Assembly: GCA_002900995.3 (NCBI GenBank) | Contig: CM035305.1 | Coordinates: 1,856,812 to 1,920,811, forward strand | Reading direction: 5' to 3' | Length of the DNA: 64,000 nucleotides | DNA from: Ganoderma boninense | Taxonomy: Eukaryota > Basidiomycota > Agaricomycetes > Polyporales > Polyporaceae | Shown: piece by piece, positions 33,878 through 46,010 of the stretch | Numbering within the stretch: position 1 is the stretch's first letter | Layout: each line of letters begins with the position of its first letter | The notes under the pieces: model-generated | Database searches by the model: none | Seen by the model: the letters and a program-made list of their open reading frames with translations, nothing else | Told to the model about the DNA's origin: nothing | Translations under genes and position numbers: made by a program

Positions 33878-34792
33878 GGTGGGTCTGTTCGGAAATGCGA
33901 CGAAGAGGTGATGGGTTAAAATGCGTATAGTTGGTGTATTTGATGGGAAGACGAACCTGCGGAATAAAGTACAATGTCAGCAAGCAGCGGGGTGCCGTAC
34001 TCGAGAGTCTCACCTTGACGATCTTGCTACTGTCGGTAATGGCGGCCTGAGGCTCGCTCGTATGGGTCGTGACAGCCACCGTGACTCCTGCTGCATAGTT
34101 TGTCGGTAAATGCCGGAACCCAAGATTCAGCCACCCATACGAGCGCTTACCTCTCCTTCGATATCGTTGCGCCCTCGCCAGCTGGTCTCACCCATTCTCA
34201 GTCTGTCTTACACCAGTGAACCATCCGTTCATGTCTCGCTATGAGACATTTACCCTGCAGCCCGCAGCCTCCTCCTCGACACCTCCGAACTTTGTCCCCG
34301 TTCATATCAGACTTGTTCCCCCACACTATGGAGAATTTGCCTGGCATCCTACGACATTCCCCTTTTTGGCTGAGCTGGTCTCCGGGTTGTTTAGATACTT
34401 CGTCCCGTCCGAGCATACGCAATGTCATCAGACCCTTTGCAATAGCTCGCTGTGGGGCTGCCTTGCATAAGTGTCCTTTACGACGACAATCGTTGGTGCC
34501 CATGGGAGGGTTCTCCGAAGGTCAGGCTTGTTTCGAAATGTCCTCATGCGGTGGACTCGAGGTGGTATCACGGGCGGGTGCATATCGACCCGCATAGCGT
34601 GAATTGAATTGCTTGCAAGAGATTGGCTCGCCAGACGATGACCCACCCGGGCGCTTGACTGCTACGGGACGGGCGGCTGGAGGGCATCGGCGACTCCCGG
34701 CGGCGGAGTTGGGTCGAGTGCGCTGCTGTGAGGTTGCAGCTGGTGACCGTGTCCCTACCGCGTCCTTGCACCTCTCCTCCAAAACTCTAGAC
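33878..34792. promoter_or_regulatory. Divergent promoter region between uL13 and acyl carrier protein
   Basis: Holds a probable spliced leader of uL13 (minus, 33878-34079) and the upstream regions of both genes. The plus-strand frame just before 34793 is open but does not look like protein. No other gene recognised. Confidence 0.5.
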
Positions 34793-35410
34793 ATGTTCCG
34801 TCTCGCTGCTCGTAACTTCGCTGCTCGCAACCTCAACGTTGCGGCTCGTTCTGCTGTCGCTCCCCGACTTACTTTTGCCGCGCGCAGCCGTATCGTTCCC
34901 TGCGCAGCGTACTCTGCAGCGGCTGGTCTGTCAAAAGAGGACATCTCTACGCGTGTGCTCGATGTGTTGAAGAGTTTTGAGAAGGTGGACAGTTCAAAGG
35001 TACGTTTACATTGTCCTTATCCTAGTGTCACCTGCGTTGGTGTGCTGACGTGACGTGTCCGACAGCTCTCAACAACGGCCGCGTTCGCGGAGGACCTCGG
35101 ACTCGACAGTCTAGATGCTGTGGAAGTCGTCATGGCTGTAGAGGAGGTCAGCTTGCATCATTCGTTGTCCTTGTACCACTACTCAAGTGACCGCAGGAGT
35201 TTGCTATTGAGATTCCGGACAAAGAGGCGGACGAGATCAAAACAGTGCAGCAAGGTGTGTCTCGTGTCCTCTGAAAGACGTCTCGTACCCTTCTGACCCC
35301 GGGCATTCGTCCGACAGCTATTGACTACATTGCCAAGACGCCGGAAGGTATGAGACCGTCTCCTTCAACGTGTCTGGTCACGTTTGCTAACTCTCCTTCC
35401 AGCGCATTAG
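34793..35410 (+). CDS. ACP1: Mitochondrial acyl carrier protein
   Basis: Carries growing acyl chains on 4'-phosphopantetheine in mitochondrial type II fatty-acid synthesis (lipoic acid supply) and is a subunit of respiratory complex I. Start MFRLAARNFAARNLNVAARS: a typical matrix-targeting leader, Arg- and Ala-rich without acidic residues. After AAGLSKEDISTRVLDVLKSF come LSTTAAFAEDLGLDSLDAVE, with the attachment Ser in LDSLD, VVMAVEEEFAIEIPDKEADE and TVQQAIDYIAKTPEAH at the stop. Four short introns; the last splits the codon before His-stop. Complete and of normal length (about 140 residues). Confidence 0.96.
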
Positions 35411-35775
35411 TCTGTAGCATGTATCTCTGTACTACACCCGCCCATTAATCGTAATCACTGCTTCTTTTTTGTCACTCCATTATCTCAATGGTCCAAGGCG
35501 TGGGCACGCTTCTCTAGTCTCGAATGTTCGGGGCAGCCTCAAAACAGTTAGTCTCGTTGACAGTTGAGCAGTGAAGCTTACAGCTGGGTCACGGAGAAAT
35601 CATCCAGGTCATCAAAGCAGCGGCCCTGCTTCCCAAAAGGTCGTTTACGTTTCTCATAGTCCTTGTGATGACTTGGACGTCATAGGCTGTTTGCTATTTA
35701 TTACCCCCTGACTATCTGCATCACTTCACTGCGTTCGGCCCTCTCGTCTTTTCTCATCCCCTTTCCCATAAGGAT
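35411..35775. other. Intergenic, promoter of SMP-30 gene
   Basis: The plus-strand 3' flank of the acyl carrier protein and the upstream region of the next gene. A CT-rich stretch (about 35720-35770) precedes the start codon. No coding signal. Confidence 0.5.
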
Positions 35776-37161
35776 ATGGTTCTCCGCCACATCATTGTCG
35801 ACAAACCGCTCCTCGAGACGAACTGTAGTTTGGGCGAAGGTATAGCTCGACACCACCTTGTATCATACGACACCTCAATGATTTGACTGCACCGCACAGG
35901 TCCACTTTACGATCCAAGGACATCGACCTTGCATTTCATTGATATCGAACAGAACAAGGTGTGCCGGACATTTTGCAACAATCCCATTTGCTGGCATCTT
36001 GACCTGCGAAGGTTCATCATTACAATGTCTTATCGGAGGAGCTCACCAGCGAGCACTTCGACGTCCCGGTAACCTGTTTGGCTCTCAGACGAAATGGCAA
36101 GGGTGTAAGAGACTCCCCTGCTGTTCACCGTTTCGTCATCGCTGACACAGAGAACGTCTTGGCAGTTAGCATGTGCAACGAGCCACGGGTTTGCTCTTAT
36201 CGAAGAAGGATCGAGCCTCAAGCACTTGAGTCAACCGATCCCAACCGGCTTCCAACCTTATACCCGATTCAATGATGGGGCCTGTGACCGGTATGGACGT
36301 TTCATTGCGGGAACCTTGTTCAACCCAGAGCGTGGCGTGCCTGGTCAGCTCTACATATACGATCCCAAACTCGATGTATGCGAGGTACTCGAGCCCGGGC
36401 CGTTCACGGTGCGCGATATGCTGAACCCGTGTTTCTCGGCTGACAGTCCCGTCTCCCAACCAGGACAGCAACGGGCTGGGCTGGACGGACGGGGGCAAAA
36501 CCATGTGGGCACCTTAACCCCTTCTGCCGCGGCGTCCCCAGATCTGAGATAGCGGTCACTAACTTTAGGCTCTTCACGGATTCGTTCAAGAACAAGATAT
36601 ACGCGTTTGATTATGAAGACGGGAAAGTTTCTCGCAAGCGCGATTTCGTCGACTGCCTGTCACAAGGCCTCACCGAGGGAACATTTCCTGATGGCCTTTG
36701 CATCGATAAGGATGGCGGGGTCTGGTCGGCGCGGTTGGTCCTTCTGCAGCTCCCCCTGACGACATGCACACACTGATAATAGTGCGCGTGGAATATAGAT
36801 GGGGTGCGTCAAGGATTATCAGGTACACCAAGGATGGAGAGATGGATCTAGAAGTCTTCTTCCCTACGGCATTGAACGTCACGGCGTGCACCTTCGGCGG
36901 TAAGTGGGGTCGTCGTGCGGTCTCACAGGCTCGCGTTTCCGTAGCGGTTACGCAACGTTAGATACGCGGCGCTCACGTTCTTGTCCTCGTGCGTCGACAG
37001 GTCCGAAGAACGACCAGCTGTACGTGACCACGGCGCACTGTGGGGCATGTGGAGGCGACGCGAGCCGTCAGGCAGCGTTCCCAGACTCCGGGAACGTGTT
37101 TGTCGTCGACTTGTCCGGGGAATTCACCGGGGGGGAATGGAGGTTCGAGTTTGGGGGTTAG
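35776..37161 (+). CDS. SMP-30/gluconolactonase-family protein
   Basis: Six-bladed beta-propeller metal-dependent lactonase family (SMP-30/Gnl/LRE). Start MVLRHIIVDKPLLETNCSLG with the first metal ligand Glu in SLGEGPLYD, then STLHFIDIEQNKVH, HFDVPVTCLALRRNGKG, FALIEEGSSLKHLSQPIPTG, RFNDGACDRYGRFIAGT with the conserved Asn-Asp-Gly, QLYIYDPKLDVCEVL, then SNGLGWTDGGKT and LFTDSFKNKIYAFDYED, and PDGLCIDKDGGVWSARW holding the catalytic-type Asp. The C-terminus carries a Cys-rich loop (TTAHCGACGGDASRQ) and ends GEWRFEFGG. Seven introns or so. The substrate is not predictable from sequence; no signal peptide, so probably cytosolic. Confidence 0.9.
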
Positions 37162-38059
37162 ATAAGGCTGCACCCCGGGAAAGAATACTTCTTGGAAGAC
37201 CATGGGGACTCGCGAATGGCTCGGATAGATGGTTTGCCACAACTTGGTTTGCTACCGCTGACAATACAGTTGAAGAGGGTTCTGTCTGACATATGCCATC
37301 AGCTAATTTCAAAGGTACCGTCTAGCGCCATGTAAACTCTACACCATGCACTGCGTTCGAATGGGATGATGCCATGGACCGTTTGTCCTCCCTCGCCTCG
37401 GAAACTTGCAAGACATAGGGACGAAGCTCGCGGGGAGTGGCTACGAGCCTAAGTTAGCCATAAGGTATCGTTGGTGGCTCATTAATACCGGTGGAAAGGT
37501 TACCCGATCCAACATCCAGATTGCAGAGAGCCGCGCTAGCGGTGAGGCACCTGTTCAGTGACCCTGCAACATCAGTGAGCGGAATCGCAGACGGAATCAC
37601 GCTATCATGAGCAAGACAGGGCAGACATACATCTGACCTCGCAAAGGATTCCAGACCTATGGGATGCCGGGAGAGCATGTGAGCCAGATTAGGCACGGCA
37701 TGGAATGTGCGGTCACCGGAGAGCTTACCACAACCGAAGTCTGTTCTCTCGGTGGCAAAGAAGTTAATGGCTGATATGAAATGGTCATTTGGTAGCGCAG
37801 TGAACTTGAATTCCAGGAGGCTCGTCGTGTACAGCATGTCGGAGACCGAATGCACCTTGCATGCGCTGTGAGCAGTGGACTTGCCTCCCCCTTGTGTGCA
37901 TTCCTTGGTTGGAGTTGAATACCGTAACCTCTTTGGGGAAAGCCGAAGGGCTTTCGAACTCCGCAGGCGGGCATTGATGGCCGCGTCGGCAGACATTTCG
38001 GGTCAGGAAACAGCGCAGAGGGCATAGACGCCGACCAGCCACGGTTGTGCGCGACCACG
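37162..38059. other. Intergenic with long open frames but no supported gene
   Basis: Contains a minus-strand 180-codon frame (37454-37996) and an overlapping one continuing into the bL17m gene. Neither has a recognisable domain, promoter context or matching neighbours, and their composition looks like read-through of mixed sequence. They are treated as spurious, though an orphan gene cannot be excluded. Confidence 0.35.
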
Positions 38060-39099
38060 ATGAAGCATGGAGTCGCGTTCCGCAAGTTCTCGAGGACATC
38101 CTCGCATAGGATGCTTATGCTGAGGTACGTGTTCCTCACATTCTCTCTGTCGTGTTTTGGCTTAGTGTGGCGTCGTTCAGGAACCTCGTCACGTCCCTCA
38201 TACAGCACGAACAGATTAAGACCACCCTCCCGAAAGCAAGGGACACGGCTAGACTTGCTGAGAAGGTCCGCATCCAACTTGCATGCCTGACCCTAATCTT
38301 TCTGAAACAGAACATTCAGCTTATTACTTTGGGCAAGAAAGGCAACCTCCCTGCGTTCCGTAAAGCCTCTGGCTTCCTCCTTGACCAGTCTCTAATCCCC
38401 AAAGTCTTCGCCAACCTCGCTAAACGCTACTCGGAGCGACCTGGAGGCTACACGAGGATACACAAGTATGGCAATCGTCCAGGTGACAACGCTCCGCATG
38501 CCATTCTTGAACTTGTGGACAACCCAAGGGACCTCCGCTTCGCGATGACCGCCCGCGCTATTGGGTGGGAGATGCTAGGGAAGAAGGTGGGCCAGCAGAG
38601 CCCCAGGGACGTGGCGGTTGCTGGTATCCCGGAGGTGGACGAGGTCATCAAACGGGAACAACGGACTGGAGTTGGGATGAGAGGGCAACTGCGCTCGGTG
38701 ACACGGAAGAACCTCCAGAAGGTCCTCAAGTACCGCGGCAGCGAGGGTGTTTCAGACTTGACGAAGTTGGCTGAGGATCACGTCGTATGTCCTGTGTCTT
38801 TTTTGCGTGTAGGACACCATCACGACCCCCCTTGACTTAGGACACCTTGCTCGCTCGACCCCTTGCGCTCAAGGAGATGGTCGAAGCCAAGCAAGAGCAA
38901 AAAGACAAGAAAGTCAAGGGGCGCGACCACCTTCGACACCCTCCGCCTGAAGGCAGGCCAGACCCTCCCCGGTGGATCGCGAAGTACGCTCCATCTCGCC
39001 CAGGGTGCGCTAGGCAAGGAAACGTCGGGTCGATGGCGATTCCGATTCCCCGAGCGCGAGAAACTTGGCGTAGACAAGATTGTATGGGACCAGCTATAA
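38060..39099 (+). CDS. MRPL8: Mitochondrial ribosomal protein bL17m with C-terminal extension
   Basis: Large-subunit protein of the mitochondrial ribosome. Start MKHGVAFRKFSRTSSHRMLM, then RNLVTSLIQHEQIKTTLPKA with RDTARLAEKV, ITLGKKGNLPAFRKASGFLL, FANLAKRYSERPGGYTRIHK, YGNRPGDNAPHAILELVDNP: the whole bL17 core. An extension of roughly 150 residues follows (VDEVIKREQRTGVGMRGQLR, RKNLQKVLKYRGSEG). The last exon starts DTLLARPLALKEMVEAKQEQ in one frame, but the protein-like tail GQTLPGGSRSTLHLAQGALG and WRFRFPEREKLGVDKIVWDQ lies in the next frame. A one-base change at the G run 38918-38921 would join them (stop 39099); read as written the frame ends at 39107 with a less convincing tail. The fungal homologue usually carries an extension. 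Confidence 0.9.
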
Positions 39100-39288
39100 T
39101 CGTATAATACTAATCTCGGGGTACGCCTCCTCTACCACTCATCTCGAACTTTGCTGCTTCTCCCCAAATCACCTGCCATAGCCCCGAAACACCCTTATGC
39201 TACGACTGGTAGGGCTTATTCTTGCAATGATATGTTGCACGGCGAAGTTTACTACATCCTACTCGTCTATCTTCTTTTGGATGGAGGT

Positions 39289-40494
39289 TCAGAATGAACT
39301 CGCAGCCTCCAAATCATCTGCATTCAGCCAATCCGCCCCATTCTCCGCCAACACCCTCCATATCGCGTTTCTCGCGAATATCGGCCACTCTGGCGTGTCC
39401 CAAAACCTCGCCTTGATCCCCAATGCGTGTGCGTCCCCCACGAACTGAGTCAGGTTTGCTAACTGGCCCTCGCTGATGGTCCCCACCCCACTCCAGCCGA
39501 CGGCGGTCGCCCAGTCGGTCGACGCCAAAGGCGAAATCGTTGCATCGAAGGTCGTATTCAAGGATGGATCATTGAGCTGCGTGAGCGGAGCATCATAGAA
39601 GAAATCGCGTGGCTCGAGGGCCTTCACACCCTCGAGCGGCGTGTTCCCGGTGCCCACAACGGTCACAGCGGACTGAGACAAGGTGCCGTGTGCGAACGTT
39701 GTCAGATATCCCTCTGCTCGGAGCGGTTGCAAGGCTTGTACGATCGCCGGCAGGGTCCTGCATACCAGAAATCAGAACGTTGAATGGGACACAACAGAGG
39801 GTTGGTTGGAATGCGTACGTTGGACCGTCCCCTTTTATGTCAACCAGGAGCTGTAGAGGGAAGCCGCTGTCCATGTCGAACACTCCGCTATGGGCGTGGT
39901 GCTCAGCAAGAGAGTTCTCAAAAGAACTTTTGATTTATTTTGTCGCTCACTTTGCACTGTTACCGTTCCCAGTAAAGGCAGACTTGTGGTTCGTAAGCCG
40001 CAAGACCTGGAGGATGGGTTGAATGTACAGGGCATCGAAGGTACGATCCTCCGTCAGTGCTTGGGTCTCGTGTCCAACCTGCTCAGACATAGTTACTTAG
40101 GACATCGCACGGCACGTATTTGCAGGTCAAACACTAACAAATAGTGTGCCGTTGATCAGATAGACGTCCGCCTCGACGCTGGCTGCACCGTAGCTCAGTG
40201 CGGTCAAAAACGGTACGTCCCTCCAGTCTTTCCATTGGTCCCGGCGTTGCGTCAGAAGATCATAGATCCCTTGTCAATGTGCTGTGCCAAGAACCGTTCC
40301 AGAGAGTACTCACAATCGTTATGGGAGTGTATCTGCTTGGGCACAATATTTTGCGTGAATTGCGTCGGATATTGGAGGAGCGGCGAGTTGGTGTTCTCCA
40401 GCGTCGCGATCGCCTGGCCCACACTCGCCTTCGCCTGCGCCAGAGCAAGCCGCCCAAAGAACGCCAGAAGACTCTGCAAAGCACCGAGCTTCAT
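39289..40494 (-). CDS. AIM6-like secreted phosphodiesterase (PLC-like/GDPD fold)
   Basis: Belongs to the fungal family named after yeast AIM6 (altered inheritance of mitochondria 6), with a PLC-like TIM-barrel fold; its reaction is not known. Start MKLGALQSLLAFFGRLALAQ has signal-peptide character. Then SPLLQYPTQFTQNIVPKQIH leads into the metal/active-site motif HSHNDYW. Next come RDVPFLTALSYGAASVEADV with Glu and Asp ligands, YLINGTLFVGHE, TFDALYIQPILQVLRLTNHK, DMDSGFPLQLLVDIKGDG, ALEPRDFFYDAPLTQLNDPS, FVGDAHALGIKARFWDTPEW and GADWLNADDLEAASSF at the stop. Six introns. About 330 residues, normal. The start fits a secreted or vacuolar protein. Confidence 0.9.
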
Positions 40495-43400
40495 GGTGAC
40501 TCGTGAGGTAACAGGTAAGACCTGCAAGTCCGCTCATCTTTCGAGGCCCCTTTTGTGTGAACAGGAGCACACGGAAACACCGCCAGAAGTCTGCTGACGC
40601 CTGGAAGAAGGTTGTACACGGTCATGCAAGCGACGCACGTTCCACATCTCCATACGGATATGGCGGGTCGCTGCTACCAACAGCCTCCGTACTTCCATCC
40701 AGTTAAACTGACAGTCATTCACCGGTTCTTCGGATATTATGGCTTCCTCGGACGAACTGACTTCTCAGGTGTTCCTTCGCATACCTGACTCTGATTTGTA
40801 CCTCAGATGGATTGAACACCGACTGCTGTCCCTGCAGCATAGAGGTACTAGTATCAGCCAGAATTTCCCGATTGTCTCTCGTCTAACATAGACATAGCTT
40901 CGCTCAACCCGCGTAACACGAAAATCTGTCCGAAGGCCAGTGAACGACTATACTCGATCTAGTACCCGACGCTTAACAAATTCTACGAAGGAGCTTACAA
41001 ACTGAAGGCCTTCAAGACGCCTTGCAACTCAGAGCCACCTTCCCCGCTATCGGGGTGCATCGTCGTCATTTTGATGCGCTGTACGCCGTGGCTATGCACT
41101 TGCTTCGGTATTTTATTATGTAAGTCTCTTCCAATGTTGTCATGTTTTCTGGACTCGGACACACTCATTCGGACACTGCAGGGCTCGTCCCCTCTCCTTA
41201 CCCCGCGAAGCCGAAAGTCGCGCCATGAGCGCCATGAGCGTCCTCCATCGGTCGGCAAACGCAAGTCTGGAGCCTCGCGTCCGCCGCTCCGTCGAGAGTG
41301 GGCCGAGGCTGAAGGCGCGGGGAACGCAAGGCGACGTGCAGCTCACGGTAGACACTCCCTTAGGAGGGGAAGAATGTGGCGGAATGCCGTCGCGGCCTGA
41401 CATGGGCGAACATGGGTTGAGGTTCGAGACTTGGCTGCGTCTAAGTACCACTGGCATTGGAGTGGGCGGAATGTGACATGTGGCGGGGAAGGTGGCTCTC
41501 AAAGCTACAAGGTCCTATTACTATTACGTAGGCCTGCAGTTTGTAAACCCCGTTGTACTCCCTACCCACAGCCACCAGCACAGTATGAAGCGTTGTAACA
41601 TGATTCGGCATTCAACCTCCGTCCCCACGAGCACTCTTCTCCACATGAGGAGAGCAGCGAATTATCTCGGATGAGATCGCGAAATCGATCTTTGCAAGTG
41701 TTCGAGGACGCCTTTTGTAGTAGTATTTAGGTTTGCTGACTGGCTTGAAGGTTTGCATCTGGTTGCATAAGGACGAAGTATTGTTTTGACCTTGATCGCT
41801 GTCTTCGCAGTTACACGTATGGTCTTGTTTCCGGATGCGGTGGTCCGTCTCGTGAACAAAGTGTCACGTCGGCGTTGTCGGGTGGCGGGTGGTTACGATT
41901 GTACCCGGTATCTGAGAGTGAATCCCTTTTGACAGGAAAACCGCTTCTCCGTCGAAAGGCGAAGGTGTATATCGTTGTCTCGGCGACGTTGGGAATGTCG
42001 GAGAGTGAGGGGCCCACCACAACGTTGCAAAGCCGCCCGACTCCGAGGGCGAGACGTCACGCGTCACGCGTCGCGACGCGTCTTGTCATCACGTGGAGCG
42101 CGTGAATGTGGCCAACTTGCGAGTCCGCCACTGCTGAGCGACTCGCATTGGCATCGGTCCATCAACTGTGCTTAGCAGACACCGTCAGACTGGATACCAT
42201 TGACCGTTCACAGCCCATGGTCGGGCCTTCAAAACACGAAGACATTGTCCTACCAGCTCACCGTCAGGAATCCGTCCGGTACTTAAATGACCTGGCCGCT
42301 ACTGAACGCCTTGATGGCACTGGTGGCCACTTATTTCAACTGATTCTCTGGAGCGACCTGAAATCCACTGAACGCGTAATCAGCAGCTCATGAGATTGGC
42401 ATCGAAAATGCATCGCGGCGTGTCAGGCACACGACAGTCTGTGACAGCTGACCTCCGGTTTGCTCCTTTTGGGCCAGCGCGCCCTACCCTGAATGCCAGT
42501 TTCTAGCCCCCATTGATAAGGTCGGCAACGTCGGACGGGGACCAACGCCCACCTTCTCTGTCTCCTCCATCATCCCCTTCTCTGTCTCCTTGTACGCTCT
42601 CTTAAGCTCGCAGCATAGGCGTCTCCATCGCCCCCCCCCCCCGGTCTCATGCGGCCACCCTGATCTCGTGTTTTCCGCCCTCGCACCCTGTTAGACCTAA
42701 AGTCTCATGGAATCACGACGATGGCCTCCACCTTGAGGTGCCGTCTCAAAGCGCCAGGTGTGTTGCTCGGTCAGAGATCTAAGGCACAGTTCTGCTCGCC
42801 ACCTGTACGTACATCGGACAGTCGGTAAGTCCTTAACATTTTCTGTTGAGGTATTCGAGGGTACCTCTCGGGGATCTGGTGGAAATATGAGATAAGGGTA
42901 AACGCACCGTGAGTCGATTCTCTTAGCTCGACAGGGACATTTGTAGTGACCTCAGGCTGTTGTCGCAGCACCGTGGCGCCATATACGCTCTCAAGTTAGA
43001 AAGGTACGCTCTGTTCTCAAGGGTCATTCCAACAGTATTGCAGGAATGTCGACTCTGAGGTGCGCACATAGACGTTGGGCCTGCAGATGCTCGGTCAGGG
43101 AGCGCGACAGGTGCGGGATGCATGGACTCGGCCCGTCCGGGGTAAATGGGAGTTGCGGGGGAGTGCCAGGATGGATGCACGACGGCGACGGCGAACGGTT
43201 CGGGGTCATTCTGCGCTTGAGCTCGAAACGTGATGCATGTCCCAGTAAGTAGCGTAGGCGTAGCGTTAGCGAATTGATACCACTTGTTCCCACTGGAATG
43301 CACTTGAGTGACCACTGGGCCAGAAAGCGAACCTAATTATCAAGGGCCTTCCAGATCAACTGGAATTCACTGGGGATCGCTTAATAAGGCCGTTTAAGTG

Positions 43401-45440
43401 TTTTCAGGGCCGTTAAGTGGATCGGACGGATTCCTGATGACGGGGCACAGCACAACACTACACAGCAGTACAGCGACAGTTGAACAGTTCCATCAACCTA
43501 CCGACTTTCCACTGCGAGTTCCGGCGCAGTCCTCGTTTCCTCGTGCATTTCAAGTGCACCATGAATTTTAACACATTAGGTGCGCTGGCCCCTACCCGTT
43601 TCCTGTATCTATGTTATTGTCCGCTATTCTAATAAGTTCCACCTCGACGATCTCCGAATTGGTTTCGAAAGCTCACCCTCAACTCAAGCTCAGTTTACCA
43701 CATGTCCACGAATGACCAAAACACAACGAATCGTATCCTGTCCACGGAGACGTCTCACTACAGTGTGCTCTGCTGCGTACGCTTAGAAACGCCGCCGTGA
43801 TGACCCGGCTGGATCGATAGGCTCGACTCTATGCGACCTGCATACTCGTGATTGCCCCACCGAGGGTCTCGTCCGCCGTCTACGAAGGTTTGAATACCGA
43901 CGTTTCCATTCATCACCACTCGGCCCGAGCTTCGGAGTCCTCTCTCACAGTCAAGAGTATGTGCACCCGAAACAAGGCAAGAAGGTCAGCTTGGGGGGTC
44001 GTAAGCAGTCCACGTACCTCGCCTTACCATCGTGTATGGTGCAGGTTTCACAAGGTATGCTACTTCATGCATACACTCCTCTACCTGCTTATCATGGAAT
44101 ATCAGCCCAGTGTATCCGCTAGATGTTAGCTTTCTAGCCAAAGATGCATGGCACACACATGATCCCGCGATGACGCCCTTCTCATTTGCGATAGCCCCCG
44201 CACATGACACCTCAAGCCGCCATACAAAGTGTATCTTATTCCTTGTACTCTCATGTATTCATATCGTGTTGTTCTCATCCCCTTCTAAAGACCTCGGACC
44301 GACGGTCACGCCGCTGGAGCACAAGGAAAAGGCACGCAATCCTTCATTGAAAACGTCCGCCCGCGACCCAGACGGCTCGACGGCGCAGGAATAGGCAGTG
44401 TAGAGCTCACGCAATATAGGTTATACCGTACGTTTTCCGCCAGCTTTCATGCAGATACTCTCAAGGGCGTGTTGGTTTCCCCGGGAGCGGGTTGCGGGCA
44501 TCCGTGCATTGTGGCTATATGAGATCTCTGGCCCGGCGCAGTCAAAGCTGTGATAGGGATGTGTGATGATCCCATTGCATTCTTCATCTGAGTGCTCGGA
44601 GCGGGAAGCGTTTAATTATCAGCTCGGTGCCGGACGCGCCTCTCCCATTATAGAGTCGTTTGGTGTCCTCCGTCTCATGGATTCCCCCATCCGCGTTGTG
44701 AGAACGGTATGGGGCCTTGTGACGGGCTCATACTTCGAGAACTACCGGCATTCCCACTGTCTGAACGGTGCCTCGCAACACCGAGCTGGTGTGGCCCGCG
44801 TAGAGGGGACAGACGGGCTCGTGCCTCGCCGCAAACACGAGCCCTAGGCGTTGCAACTCTGTGCGAGTGCCAATTCGCCCTGCATAACGCCGTAGTCTGT
44901 GTCCCCCATCTCCTTCGCATTCTATGATGCCCCTTGCCGCAGGTACAATGCACAGTACACGCGGAACGAGCGTTGTTGCAATTACGAACGATTTATATTT
45001 GATTATCCAGCGCCATCTCTGGCTGTGTGGTATCTAATCTCGCACATACAATAACCTGGACCTGCGCATGGCTCCGGCGTGGCGACCAGTTCCGCGACAA
45101 TTACAACCTATAGGGACAGTAATCTAACACATCGTTCGTTCGAGAGCCTCAGTCCAGTCACGATCGCATGCGATCGCAGCACCCGTTTCCTCCTCGCTGC
45201 CCGCCCCAAAATCACTCCGGCGCGCAGAAGCCTCGGGATGTGGCTAGGCAGCGGCGTGGGCTGGCACTGGGCACGAAGCCGTGCGCACGCGCCACGCGAC
45301 GTCGCAAGCAATGGCACCCGACAGGAACGCGCCGTCTGGTGACAAATCGCGTCTGGAAAGACAATAAGCACGGGCGACTGGTCAGTATCCGAAAACACCG
45401 CCCGCATGCGCGCGCGTACGTACATCGACGACTTGATACG
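40495..45440. other. Gene-poor 5 kb region
   Basis: Only short frames on either strand and nothing recognisable as a domain. It contains a C12 run (42631-42642), a block with repeated cactgg/ccactgg words (about 43280-43380), and on the minus strand near 41065-41110 a short passage NKIPKQVHSHG reminiscent of the AIM6-like neighbour. It may be decayed mobile or duplicated DNA, but no terminal repeats or transposase fragments were identified. Confidence 0.4.
42631..42642 (+). repeat. C12 homopolymer
   Basis: Twelve consecutive C residues directly after gtctccatcg, the longest homopolymer noticed in the window. It lies in the gene-poor region and no gene depends on it. Confidence 0.9.
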
Positions 45441-46010
45441 CTATGCGTCGTTCCATATGCAGAATCGCATGTCCCGCCAGAGCTGGTCGACCGTGATGCC
45501 CTGTACCGGCCGTATTGGGTCGGACGGGGTCGAGGACAAGGTTGGGGGGTGCGCTACGGCGTTCGGAAAGAGCTGGGAGACGGAGCAAGTGACGTCCCGC
45601 CACGCTCGTGCACTAGAGGAGGCATAAGACAACGCGCGCGAGCGGAGGGTGGGCCCATGCGGCGCGATTAGTGTTAATCTCCGCACCCACCTCTCTGGCA
45701 ACACTCACGTTACATTCGCGACTCTTGACCGCGTCTTGAGCGCATACTTGTACACTGTGCCTGCAAAATCAAGGGCCGTGATCAGCACTCTGGGCTGTGT
45801 CGCTTTCGCTCGGGCTGTTTGTCACGGTTACGCTAACTTGGCGAGAGCGTGCTCACCGGCATCAAGTACAAGGGTCACGCTCTCGCCTGGGTGCAGGAGG
45901 ACGATGGCGCCTGTATTGCGACCATAATCCCGCTGGAGCTGCACGGTAGCACAGTCGTGGGTGTCGTTGGTAAAGTCGAGGAGGACCTCGTACTGCGTCG
46001 TGCCCGGCAT
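45441..46010 (-). CDS. Small protein of unknown function, paralogue of the gene at 52489
   Basis: Not recognised. Three exons are supported by comparison with its paralogue in this window. Exon 1 begins MPGTTQYEVLLDFTNDTHDC and contains ATVQLQRDYGRNTGAIVLLH, GESVTLVLDAG. A GT-AG intron (donor gtgagc, acceptor ttttgcag) joins TVYKYALKTRSRVANVT. A second (gtgagt...cctctag) joins ARAWRDVTCSVSQLFPNAVA and a Pro/Thr/Ser tail ending RDMRFCIWNDA. About 125 residues, no signal peptide, no membrane segment; alternating hydrophobic residues suggest a small beta sandwich. Shared with the paralogue are NDT, the VQ-x2-RD segment, GE-x4-LV/MV-x2-GT-x-Y-x-YA and W-x-D-x2-C-x-VS-x2-F. The tail differs entirely. 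Confidence 0.78.

Noticed and set aside
37454..37996. Minus-strand 180-codon open frame between SMP-30 and bL17m genes
   Set aside because: No domain, no sensible composition, and it continues in another frame into the bL17m gene; an orphan gene is possible but unsupported.
43986..44394. Overlapping 74- and 120-codon frames in the gene-poor region
   Set aside because: No domain or splice context; the length is expected by chance at this base composition.
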